The notes beneath the pieces are model-generated. The model searched no databases and was not told the origin of the DNA. It worked only from the letters and a program-made list of their open reading frames with translations. From contig UQQY01000125.1 in NCBI GenBank assembly GCA_900543295.1, positions 1 through 6,772 of the forward strand: DNA of 6,772 nucleotides. Direction: 5' to 3'. How positions within the stretch are numbered: the stretch's first letter is position 1; every line of letters begins with the position of its first letter. The position numbers and the translations under genes are program-made. The DNA comes from an uncultured Oscillospiraceae bacterium. GTDB lineage: Bacteria > Bacillota > Clostridia > Oscillospirales > Ruminococcaceae. Shown here one piece after another: positions 1 through 5,787 of this stretch.

Positions 1-111
1 GGCAAGACGCTGATTTTCACCAGCCACAGCAACGAGGACTTCTCTGATCTGGCCGATGTCTGCTTTGAAATTGACAGCGGTATTCTGTCGCGCATTGACG
101 TACCGCAGTAA
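1..111 (+). CDS. ABC transporter ATP-binding protein, C-terminal fragment
   Basis: The window opens inside a plus-strand reading frame that gives 37 residues, starting GKTLIFTSHSNEDF and ending IDVPQ before a TAA stop at 109-111. The pattern of a beta strand followed by Thr-Ser-His is typical of the H-loop (switch) of ABC ATPases, whose His contacts the ATP gamma-phosphate. The following E/D-rich helix and 'D.CFEIDSGIL' strand match the usual 'aD.v..l..G.l' end of such domains. The Walker A, Walker B and signature motifs would lie upstream and are not visible, so substrate and direction of transport cannot be told. The short tail after the H-loop fits a stand-alone ATPase subunit such as the ABC-2 or antimicrobial-peptide exporter types. 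It converges on the gatB end of the minus-strand operon. Confidence 0.72.
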   Translation, partial: GKTLIFTSHSNEDFSDLADVCFEIDSGILSRIDVPQ

Positions 112-130
112 AGAAAATGATACAAACAGT

Positions 131-177
131 AAACCATCTCATATAATAAACAAATTGTTTATTATATGAGATGGTTT
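131..177. terminator. Bidirectional intrinsic terminator between convergent genes
   Basis: Bases 131-153 and 155-177 are perfect inverted complements (23 bp) around a single central base, so the real hairpin would have a short A/T loop and a stem of about 20 bp. On the plus strand the stem runs into TTTTT (175-179), serving the ABC ATPase gene that stops at 111. On the minus strand the hairpin lies about 28 bases past the gatB stop and is followed by a less pure T-rich run. The stem is AT-rich in its apical half and has its GC pairs near the base. A shared terminator for two converging transcripts is the simplest reading. Confidence 0.85.
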
Positions 178-204
178 TTCTCGGCGCTAATTATCCTGTT
201 CTTC

Positions 205-1632
205 TTATTCTTCCAGAAACCGTTCAAGCAGTTCCCGCACAACAGTTGGATTTGCCTGTCCGCCAGTCTTCTTAATCGTTTGACCGATTAAAGACTGAAT
301 CGCCGCTTTTTTTCCGCGGCGGTAATCAGCAGCAGACTTTTCGTTGGCCTCCAAAACCTCGCGCACAATTGGCTCGAGCACTTTCCTGTCGCTGATCTGC
401 CAAAGCGCCTGCTCTTCGGCGTATAGCTCCGGCGCACGATCCTGCTCCCACATCATAGAGAGTATCTTTTTGCCTGCGCTGCTGTTTACCCGTCCGTCCG
501 CCAGCAGATCCGCAAGCCTCGCCAAATGTGCGCTGTCGATCGGAATATCGGTCTGCTCCGGCGCAAGCAATCGATAGACCTCCGAAAGCATCAAATTCGC
601 CAAAATCTTCGGCGCTTTTGTCTGGGCCGCGGCTTTCTCAAAATAGTCCGCTATCGCCCGTTCCATGACAAGCATTTGCGCATCATAAGGAGAAAGACCG
701 TATCGCTTTACATACTGTGCTTTACGCTCGTCCGGAAGCTGTGGGATTTCCGTGCGCAGGCGCGCCTTCAGTCCATCGTCTAAAACAACCGGCACAAGAT
801 CTGGGTCAGGAAAATAGCGGTAATCGTTTGCGTTCTCCTTTTTGCGCATAGAGGCCGTCTTTCCGCTCGACTGATCGTAGCGGCGCGTTTCCTGCACGAT
901 CGATTCGCCCGCCTCGATGGCCTCAACCTGCCGTGCAAATTCGTATTCAATAGCCTTGCTGATAAATTGAAATGAGTTCAGATTTTTCATCTCCGTACGT
1001 GTACCGAACGCTTTCTCCCCTTTTTTGCGCACCGAAAGATTTACATCGCACCGCAGCGATCCCTCCTGCATCCGGCAGTCGGAAACGCCTGCGTACAAGA
1101 GAATGGAACGGAGCTTCTGCACATAGGCAACCGCCTCCTCCGCACTGCGGATATCCGGCTCAGAGACAATCTCTATAAGCGGAACGCCGCATCGGTTATA
1201 GTCGCAGAGCGTCCCGCCGTCCTCCTTATGGACAAGCTTGCCCGCATCCTCCTCAATATGGATACGCGTAATGCCAATCCGGCTTTTGCCCTTTTGCGTT
1301 TCAATATCCAGATACCCATGCTCACAGAGCGGCAGATCATACTGCGAAATCTGATATGCCTTTGGCAGATCGGGATAGAAATAGTTTTTGCGGTCCTGCT
1401 TTGAAAACGACGCGACGGTACAGTTTGTCGCCATACCGGCCTTTGCCGCATATAACACAACCTGCTTGTTCAAGACCGGCAACGTGCCCGGCATCCCCAT
1501 GCAGACGGGGCAGCAGTGCGTATTCGGCTCGGCACCGAACGCGGTCGAACAGTCGCAGAATATTTTCGTTTTGGTGGCAAGCTCCGCGTGCACCTCCAGG
1601 CCGATTACCATTTCATAAGCGGATACGTTCAT
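205..1632 (-). CDS. gatB: Asp-tRNA(Asn)/Glu-tRNA(Gln) amidotransferase subunit B
   Basis: GatB is the tRNA-binding and kinase subunit of the GatCAB amidotransferase. It phosphorylates the side chain of Asp or Glu on mischarged tRNA, then lets ammonia delivered from GatA form the amide. The 475-residue length is normal for the family. Visible hallmarks are the N-terminal 'YEMVIGLEVHAEL' (6-18), paired cysteines CxC (26, 28) and CPVC (41-44) that form the zinc site, 'YFYPDLPKAYQISQ' (84-97), 'HIEEDAGK' (125-132), 'GVPLIEIVSEPD' (149-160), 'GTRTEMKNLNS' (210-220) and 'YRYFPDPDL' (271-279). The rest, from about residue 300, is the helical and YqeY-like tail that holds the tRNA elbow, ending in 'GGQANPTVVRELLERFLEE'. 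The start is an ATG overlapping the gatA stop (ATGA, 1629-1632), with GGGAGGA at 1647-1641 eight bases upstream, so translation is probably coupled to gatA. It is the last gene of the operon. Confidence 0.98.
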   Translation of the reverse strand: MNVSAYEMVIGLEVHAELATKTKIFCDCSTAFGAEPNTHCCPVCMGMPGTLPVLNKQVVLYAAKAGMATNCTVASFSKQDRKNYFYPDLPKAYQISQYDLPLCEHGYLDIETQKGKSRIGITRIHIEEDAGKLVHKEDGGTLCDYNRCGVPLIEIVSEPDIRSAEEAVAYVQKLRSILLYAGVSDCRMQEGSLRCDVNLSVRKKGEKAFGTRTEMKNLNSFQFISKAIEYEFARQVEAIEAGESIVQETRRYDQSSGKTASMRKKENANDYRYFPDPDLVPVVLDDGLKARLRTEIPQLPDERKAQYVKRYGLSPYDAQMLVMERAIADYFEKAAAQTKAPKILANLMLSEVYRLLAPEQTDIPIDSAHLARLADLLADGRVNSSAGKKILSMMWEQDRAPELYAEEQALWQISDRKVLEPIVREVLEANEKSAADYRRGKKAAIQSLIGQTIKKTGGQANPTVVRELLERFLEE

Positions 1633-3080
1633 TTTTGATCTCCTCCCGTCTTTCTTTCCTGTTCAAACGCATACGCCGCGCGATAGAGCTGCGCCTCGGA
1701 AAAATGCCTGCCAATCAGCTGCATTCCGACCGGCATTCCATCCTGATCCGATCCGCAGGGAAGCGAAAGCGCCGGCACGCCTGCAATATTTACCGGAACC
1801 GTATATACGTCGCCCAAATACATTTCAAGCGGATCCGACGTTTTTTCTCCGATATGATATGCAACAGTCGGCGCAACCGGAGAAAGAATAAAATCACAGG
1901 TCTCGAAAATGCGGTTGAAGTCGCGTACTACAAGTGTGCGTACCTGCTGCGCCTTCTTATAATAAGCGTCATAATAGCCGGATGAAAGTGCAAAAGAGCC
2001 AAGCATAATACGGCGCTTAACCTCCGGACCAAATCCTTCGCTTCTGGTACGGCAGTAAAGCTCGTCAATGTCGCTGTAATCGGAAGCGCGATAACCGTAT
2101 TTTACACCGTCAAAGCGCGCAAGATTTGAGGATGCCTCTGCACTCGATAAAATGTAGTACGCGGGCAGTGCGTAATCGAGACTCGGAAGCGATGTTTCTA
2201 CGATTTCACAGCCCATTTTCTCATATTGCCGCGCCGCCGCGAGGACGGCGTTTTCCACCTCCGGCGAAATGCCCTTGCCGAAGTACTCTTTCGGCAGTGC
2301 AGCGCGCATTCCCTTTACGTCTCTTCCCATTTCGACGGAAAAGTCGCCGTATTCCCGTTTTAAGCTTGTAGCGTCCCGCCTGTCCCAGCCTGCGATCGCG
2401 TTCAATACAGCGGCGGAATCGGCGACATCTCGTGTAATCGGTCCGATTTGATCGAGCGAAGAGGCAAATGCAACAAGGCCATAGCGCGATACCGTGCCAT
2501 AGGTCGGCTTCATTCCAACTACGCCGCAGAAGGCCGCCGGCTGACGAATCGACCCGCCGGTATCAGAACCGAGCGCAAACGCCGCCTCCTTTGCGGCGAC
2601 TGCGGCCGCACTGCCGCCGGAGCTGCCTCCCGGCACGCGGGAAAGATCGCATGGATTGTGCGTTACCTTAAAATAGGAGCTCTCCGTCGAAGAACCCATC
2701 GCGAATTCATCCATGTTAAGTTTACCGAGCATCACCGTATCGGAAAGCCTCTCCATAACTGCCGCGCTGTACGGCGGAATGAAGTTATAGAGCATTTTTG
2801 AAGCACAGGTGGTCAATATTCCCTTTGTACAGATATTATCTTTGATACCTGCTGGAATGCCGGCCAACGGAGAGAGTTTTTCGCCTGACAACCGGCGGCG
2901 GTCGATCTCCTCCGCCTTTTCCAGCGCCTGCCTGGACGTAACGGTAAGGTACGCGCCGATCTCCTTATCCCTTTCCTCGATACGGGAAAGATAGGCCTGC
3001 GCTGCCTCCCTTGCACTCACGTCGCCTTGTGTAAGCGCGTCTTTGAGCGCGCAGACCGAAAGCTCTGTAATGGTTTTCAT
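1629..3080 (-). CDS. gatA: Asp-tRNA(Asn)/Glu-tRNA(Gln) amidotransferase subunit A
   Basis: GatA is the glutaminase (amidase) subunit of GatCAB. It hydrolyses glutamine and channels ammonia to the GatB active site. The 483-residue protein belongs to the amidase signature family, with the Ser-cisSer-Lys triad readable as Lys80 (in 'GIPAGIKDN'), Ser153 (in 'GGSSGGSAAA', 151-160) and the nucleophile Ser177 (in 'GSDTGGSIRQPA', 171-182). These spacings agree with S. aureus GatA (Lys79, Ser154, Ser178 from memory). The 'KLNMDEFAMGSSTESS' segment (120-135) and 'GVVGMKPTYGTVSRYGL' (186-202) are also typical. It begins 12 bp after the aspS-gatC stop and overlaps gatB by 4 bp, so all three genes should be made from one mRNA. 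No broken or missing motif is seen. Confidence 0.98.
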   Translation of the reverse strand: MKTITELSVCALKDALTQGDVSAREAAQAYLSRIEERDKEIGAYLTVTSRQALEKAEEIDRRRLSGEKLSPLAGIPAGIKDNICTKGILTTCASKMLYNFIPPYSAAVMERLSDTVMLGKLNMDEFAMGSSTESSYFKVTHNPCDLSRVPGGSSGGSAAAVAAKEAAFALGSDTGGSIRQPAAFCGVVGMKPTYGTVSRYGLVAFASSLDQIGPITRDVADSAAVLNAIAGWDRRDATSLKREYGDFSVEMGRDVKGMRAALPKEYFGKGISPEVENAVLAAARQYEKMGCEIVETSLPSLDYALPAYYILSSAEASSNLARFDGVKYGYRASDYSDIDELYCRTRSEGFGPEVKRRIMLGSFALSSGYYDAYYKKAQQVRTLVVRDFNRIFETCDFILSPVAPTVAYHIGEKTSDPLEMYLGDVYTVPVNIAGVPALSLPCGSDQDGMPVGMQLIGRHFSEAQLYRAAYAFEQERKTGGDQK

Positions 3081-3086
3081 ATATTT

Positions 3087-3094
3087 CCCTCCTT
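3087..3094 (-). promoter_or_regulatory. SD site of gatA overlapping the aspS-gatC stop codon
   Basis: On the minus strand the sequence reads TAAGGAGGGAAATATATG. The stop TAA of aspS-gatC (3095-3093) supplies the first bases of a near-perfect SD, AAGGAGGG (3094-3087), six bases before the gatA ATG (3080-3078). Ribosomes ending the fusion protein therefore stop on gatA's binding site, which suggests translational coupling of GatC and GatA output. Confidence 0.85.
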
Positions 3095-3371
3095 ATTTCA
3101 CAACCCGCGGCACATAAATGTAACCGTCCTCCACAGACGGAGTATTCTGCAAAAGCTCTTCACGCGGAAAGCTCTGCGGCGGCGCATCCTCACGAAACAC
3201 GTTCTGTACCGGCAAAACATGGGCTGTTGGCTCGACTCCCTCTACATCAAGTGCGGATAGCTGATCGGCAAAACCGATAATCGCGGAGAGCTGCGTCTTC
3301 ATCGCCGCCTGTTCCTGCTCGCTTAAATAGAGCTTAGAAAGAGCCGCGACATTCTGTACGTCGATCTGTGC
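3093..3371 (-). other. gatC: GatC domain of the AspRS-GatC fusion
   Basis: This part encodes residues 608-699, starting IDVQNVAALSKLYLSEQEQ and ending VPRVVK. The 92 residues cover the usual full length of stand-alone GatC (about 95), the small subunit that wraps around GatA and GatB and stabilises GatA. The helical N-terminus, the 'VEPTAHVLP' turn, 'VFREDAPPQSFPREELLQNTP' spacing and the C-terminal beta hairpin all look intact, so it should work as a GatC subunit. No other gatC is present between the fusion and gatA or gatB, so the operon depends on this domain. Confidence 0.93.
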
Positions 3372-5192
3372 AGCCGTTTTCTGCCCTGACCTGTTTCCGG
3401 CGGAAGCGGAAGTCTCCGTATTCTCCGCTCTGTCCACTGATATACCCAATATCTCAAGCTGCTGCGGCTCCACCGCATCCGGCGCATTGGTCATCAGGCA
3501 GGACGCATCCTTTACCTTCGGAAACGCGATAACCTCCCGCAGGCTATCCGCGCCCAAAAGCAGCATGACCAAACGGTCAAGTCCGAACGCAAAGCCGCCA
3601 TGCGGCGGCGTGCCGTATTGAAACGCATGCACCATAAAACCGAAGCGCTCTTCAATTTGTTCCTCGGAAAAGCCCAAGGCTTCAAACATCTGCTGCTGGA
3701 CGTCCTTTTGATGAATGCGAATGCTTCCGCTGCCAAGCTCTACGCCGTTTAACACCACGTCATACGCCTGCGCGCGCACTCTGGCCGGATCGCTTTTTAA
3801 ATAGGGAATATCCTCAGGATACGGCATGGTAAACGGGTGATGTGTCGCGACGTAGCGTTTTTCCTCCTCGGAATATTCAAACTGCGGAAAGTCTGTCACA
3901 ATTAAAAAGCAGTATTGATCCTTCGGCCGCAGACCGAGCATATCGCCCAGATCCAGCCGCAGACTGCCAAGCACACGGCGCACGATTTTCAAATCATCGG
4001 CACAGAACAGAATAAAGTCACCCGGCTTTCCGTCCATTGCGGCGATGATTTCGTCCATCTCTTCTTTTTTAAAATACTTCGTCAGAATCGAATAGAGCGA
4101 ACCGTCCTCCCGGACGGCAATCCACGCCATTCCCTTTGCACCGTAGCTTTGCGCCTTTGCGGTCAGCTCCTCGATTACCGTGCGGCTGAAGGAAGCGCAG
4201 CCTCTGGCGTTGATCGCACGGACGACGCCGCCTTTTTCCGTTACGCTGCGAAAGACTGAAAAACTGCATCGCCCAGCAATACCGGTAAGATCGATAATCG
4301 GCAGACCAAACCGGATGTCCGGTTTATCGGAGCCGTATCGGTCCATTGCCTCGGTCCAGGTAACGCGCGGAAACGGCGTCTTGATCCGCTCTCCCTTAAC
4401 AGCCGCAAACAAATGTGCGAACAGCCGCTCCAAATGCGCAAGAATATCCTCCTGATCGACAAAGGACATCTCCATATCCACCTGTGTGAATTCGGGCTGG
4501 CGGTCAGCACGCAGATCCTCGTCACGGAAGCACCGCGCCACCTGATAGTATTTATCAATTCCGCCGACCATCAATAACTGCTTGAAGATCTGCGGCGACT
4601 GCGGCAAAGCGTAAAAGCTGCCCGGGTGCACGCGCGACGGAACGAGATAATCCCTTGCTCCCTCCGGCGTGCTTTTCGTAAGCATCGGCGTCTCAACACA
4701 GACAAAGCCCTGTGCATCCAGATATTCCTGCGCCGCCTTTTGTACCAAATGCCGGAATTTCAGATTATAAAACATCTGCGGACGGCGAAGATCCAGAAAG
4801 CGATAACGCAGACGGAGATCCTCCCGTACTGCCGCTGCGTCGTCCGAGACGGAAAAAGGCAGTGTCTGCGACTCAGACAGAACTGCGAGAGAGACGGCGC
4901 GCAGCTCAATAGTGCCTGTCTTCAGACGGGGATTATACGTTTCCTCATCACGGATAAAAATACGTCCTGTCGCAGCAATCACGGATTCCAGCTTCAACGC
5001 TTTTGCCTGCTTGAACGAAAATTCCGGCAGATTCTGCTGACTCAGCACCACTTGCAGCGTTCCCTCTCTGTCTCTCAGATCGAGAAAAACCACGCCGCCC
5101 ATATCGCGCTTAGTCTGCACCCAGCCCATAGCTGTTACCTCCATGCCGACGTCTGCTTCACAAAAAGCGCCGCAGTACTTTGTTCGTTTCAT
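3093..5192 (-). CDS. aspS-gatC: Aspartyl-tRNA synthetase fused to amidotransferase subunit GatC (AspRS-GatC)
   Basis: One 699-residue frame holds two complete proteins. Residues 1 to about 588 are bacterial-type AspRS: an OB-fold anticodon domain (about 1-110, 'GWVQTKRDMGGVVF'), class II motif 1 near 162-171, 'TKSTPEGARDYLVPSR' (172-187), 'ALPQSPQIFKQLLM' (195-208), motif 2 'FRDEDLRADRQPEFTQ' (222-237), the inserted GAD domain (about 300-430), 'HHPFTMP' (451-457) and motif 3 'GLDRLVMLL' (537-545). Residues 589-607 are a polar linker (AENTETSASAGNRSGQKTA). Residues 608-699 are full-length GatC, with 'VAALSKLYLSEQE', 'EGVEPTAHVLP', 'NVFREDAP' and the terminal 'EDGYIYVPRV'. No frameshift or stop separates the halves, and no in-frame start with an SD lies at the junction. 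AspRS is presumably non-discriminating, charging tRNA(Asn) as well as tRNA(Asp); this is inferred from context. An in-frame TTG at 5249 would add 19 residues, but it has no SD and abuts the leader terminator, so the ATG at 5192 is chosen. Confidence 0.95.
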   Translation of the reverse strand: MKRTKYCGAFCEADVGMEVTAMGWVQTKRDMGGVVFLDLRDREGTLQVVLSQQNLPEFSFKQAKALKLESVIAATGRIFIRDEETYNPRLKTGTIELRAVSLAVLSESQTLPFSVSDDAAAVREDLRLRYRFLDLRRPQMFYNLKFRHLVQKAAQEYLDAQGFVCVETPMLTKSTPEGARDYLVPSRVHPGSFYALPQSPQIFKQLLMVGGIDKYYQVARCFRDEDLRADRQPEFTQVDMEMSFVDQEDILAHLERLFAHLFAAVKGERIKTPFPRVTWTEAMDRYGSDKPDIRFGLPIIDLTGIAGRCSFSVFRSVTEKGGVVRAINARGCASFSRTVIEELTAKAQSYGAKGMAWIAVREDGSLYSILTKYFKKEEMDEIIAAMDGKPGDFILFCADDLKIVRRVLGSLRLDLGDMLGLRPKDQYCFLIVTDFPQFEYSEEEKRYVATHHPFTMPYPEDIPYLKSDPARVRAQAYDVVLNGVELGSGSIRIHQKDVQQQMFEALGFSEEQIEERFGFMVHAFQYGTPPHGGFAFGLDRLVMLLLGADSLREVIAFPKVKDASCLMTNAPDAVEPQQLEILGISVDRAENTETSASAGNRSGQKTAAQIDVQNVAALSKLYLSEQEQAAMKTQLSAIIGFADQLSALDVEGVEPTAHVLPVQNVFREDAPPQSFPREELLQNTPSVEDGYIYVPRVVK

Positions 5193-5200
5193 TTCAAATT

Positions 5201-5209
5201 GCTCCCTTC
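5201..5209 (-). promoter_or_regulatory. SD site that fixes the aspS-gatC start
   Basis: GAAGGGAGC on the minus strand (5209-5201; core AGGGAG 5207-5202) lies about nine bases before the ATG at 5192-5190. The resulting N-terminus, MKRTKYCGAF, aligns with the MRTEYCG start of E. coli AspRS, which settles the choice over the upstream TTG at 5249. Confidence 0.85.
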
Positions 5210-5253
5210 GAAAAGCCGCCAATGAACACCCGGACTTAAGAACTCTCAAAAAT

Positions 5254-5299
5254 AAAAAACGCCCTTCATCCCTGCCTTAAAGCACAGGGACGAAAGACG
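5254..5299 (-). terminator. T-box leader intrinsic terminator
   Basis: On the minus strand, 5299-5285 (CGTCTTTCGTCCCTG) pairs along all 15 positions, including G-U pairs, with 5274-5260 (CAGGGATGAAGGGCG) across a 10-base loop. TTTTTT follows at once (5259-5254). The 5' arm contains CGTCCCT (5292-5286), which the competing antiterminator needs, so the two folds exclude each other. It lies 61 bases before the aspS-gatC start codon. Confidence 0.93.
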
Positions 5300-5559
5300 A
5301 TCATCGCTTCCGCGGTACCACCCCAATTGATCGAAAAAGCCGATCCGCTCTCCGGCACGGGCAAAAGGCCGATGCCTGCCGGCTGTAACGCGCCGCCGCG
5401 GCTGAATCTACTTGGCGCTTTACGCCGTTCGGTCAGCAACTCAAGGATGTTCTTCCGCCGAAAATCCGCACCGGTCTCTCACCTTTGCACCGATTCTCTG
5501 TACCATACCATTCCGGCGTACTCTTCCTGTCACAGTTATTCTCATTGGCTGTTCAGTTT
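5254..5559 (-). promoter_or_regulatory. T-box riboswitch controlling aspS-gatC-gatA-gatB (probable Asn specifier)
   Basis: This leader RNA senses uncharged tRNA and, when it binds, favours an antiterminator over the terminator at 5299-5254. Read on the minus strand, the T-box core GGGTGGTACCGCG is at 5323-5311 and its partner CGTCCCT at 5292-5286. Stem I has AACT/AGTT (5537-5534 with 5441-5438), AGGA/TCCT (5528-5525 with 5447-5444) and CGCCG/CGGCG (5518-5514 with 5460-5456). Its specifier loop has AGTA (5522-5519) on the 5' side and GAAGAACA (5455-5448) on the 3' side. Stem II (5437-5401) has closing GCTGA/TCAGC, the S-turn-like AAGTAGA (5413-5407) and an inner GGCG/CGCC hairpin. Stem III (5382-5352) is CCGGCA/TGCCGG plus GGCA/TGCC. 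The triplet followed by the usual purine at the base of the loop is AAC (5451-5449, then A), giving Asn. The 5' end is estimated from the promoter at 5593-5566. Confidence 0.93.
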
Positions 5560-5565
5560 GGTTTT

Positions 5566-5593
5566 ATTATAGCCGTAAAAAATATGTTGTCAA
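5566..5593 (-). promoter_or_regulatory. Sigma-A promoter of the aspS-gatC-gatA-gatB operon
   Basis: On the minus strand a perfect -35 TTGACA (5593-5588) is followed after 16 bp by a perfect -10 TATAAT (5571-5566). The start site should be near 5559, giving a leader of about 370 nt. Two runs of six A (5612-5607 and 5602-5597), spaced about one helical turn apart, sit just upstream of the -35 and could act as an UP element or bend. A promoter this close to consensus suggests high basal initiation, with control left to the T-box. Confidence 0.9.
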
Positions 5594-5683
5594 GTGTTTT
5601 TTCTGCTTTTTTCAGAAAATTCCAGAACTACGCATCAAACCTGATTACAGAATTTCAGCCTTCCGAATAAACGTCTTTTTTTA

Positions 5684-5712
5684 TGGCGCTTTTATGCAAG
5701 CTGTGCTATACT
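5684..5712 (+). promoter_or_regulatory. Putative promoter of the ROK kinase gene
   Basis: TGCTATACT (5704-5712) is a good extended -10 element (TGn plus TATACT, 5707-5712). No convincing -35 is present: the best hexamer at normal spacing (5684-5689, TGGCGC) is poor, which fits an extended -10 or activator-dependent promoter. A start site near 5719 would give a leader of about 70 nt before the ATG at 5788. It faces away from the operon promoter, about 110 bp separating the two -10 and -35 regions. Confidence 0.5.
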
Positions 5713-5716
5713 ACAA

Positions 5717-5734
5717 AAAGAAGATACCTTCTTT
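5717..5734 (+). repeat. Short inverted repeat at the predicted ROK gene start site
   Basis: AAAGAAG (5717-5723) and CTTCTTT (5728-5734) form a perfect 7-bp inverted repeat around ATAC, placed over the predicted transcription start. It could be an operator for a local regulator or a weak RNA hairpin. It is AT-rich and could be chance. Confidence 0.3.
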
Positions 5735-5787
5735 GATACTAAAACAAGCAGGATTTTCGACATAATAAAAGAAAAGAGGGATATTTG

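Noticed and set aside
1356..1985. A 209-codon open frame on the plus strand, antisense to gatB and gatA
   Set aside because: It spans the boundary of two well-supported genes on the other strand, is rich in Arg and Ser as expected of an antisense shadow, and matches no recognisable family. The same applies to the plus-strand frames at 4626-5225 and 2448-2801.
3371..3440. An independent start for gatC inside the aspS-gatC gene
   Set aside because: The linker has no in-frame ATG or TTG. The only candidate is a GTG at Val586 without an SD, and the reading frame is continuous, so a true fusion is the better reading.
5193..5249. A 19-residue N-terminal extension of AspRS from an in-frame TTG at 5249
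   Set aside because: The TTG lies immediately after the terminator U-run with no SD, the added residues do not resemble AspRS, and the ATG at 5192 has a strong SD and gives the family's normal MKRTKYCG N-terminus.
5327..5572. A small plus-strand protein in the region upstream of aspS
   Set aside because: The whole stretch is explained by T-box stems, the T-box core and the promoter on the minus strand; the open frame has no good SD and crosses these elements.
5733..5766. An alternative ROK promoter with TTGATA (5733-5738) and CATAAT (5761-5766)
   Set aside because: The spacer is 22 bp, too long for a normal sigma-A promoter, and a start site there would leave almost no room before the SD.
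5785..5787. A TTG start one codon before the ROK ATG
   Set aside because: It would leave only four bases after AGAGGG; the ATG at 5788 has a seven-base spacing and is the preferred codon.
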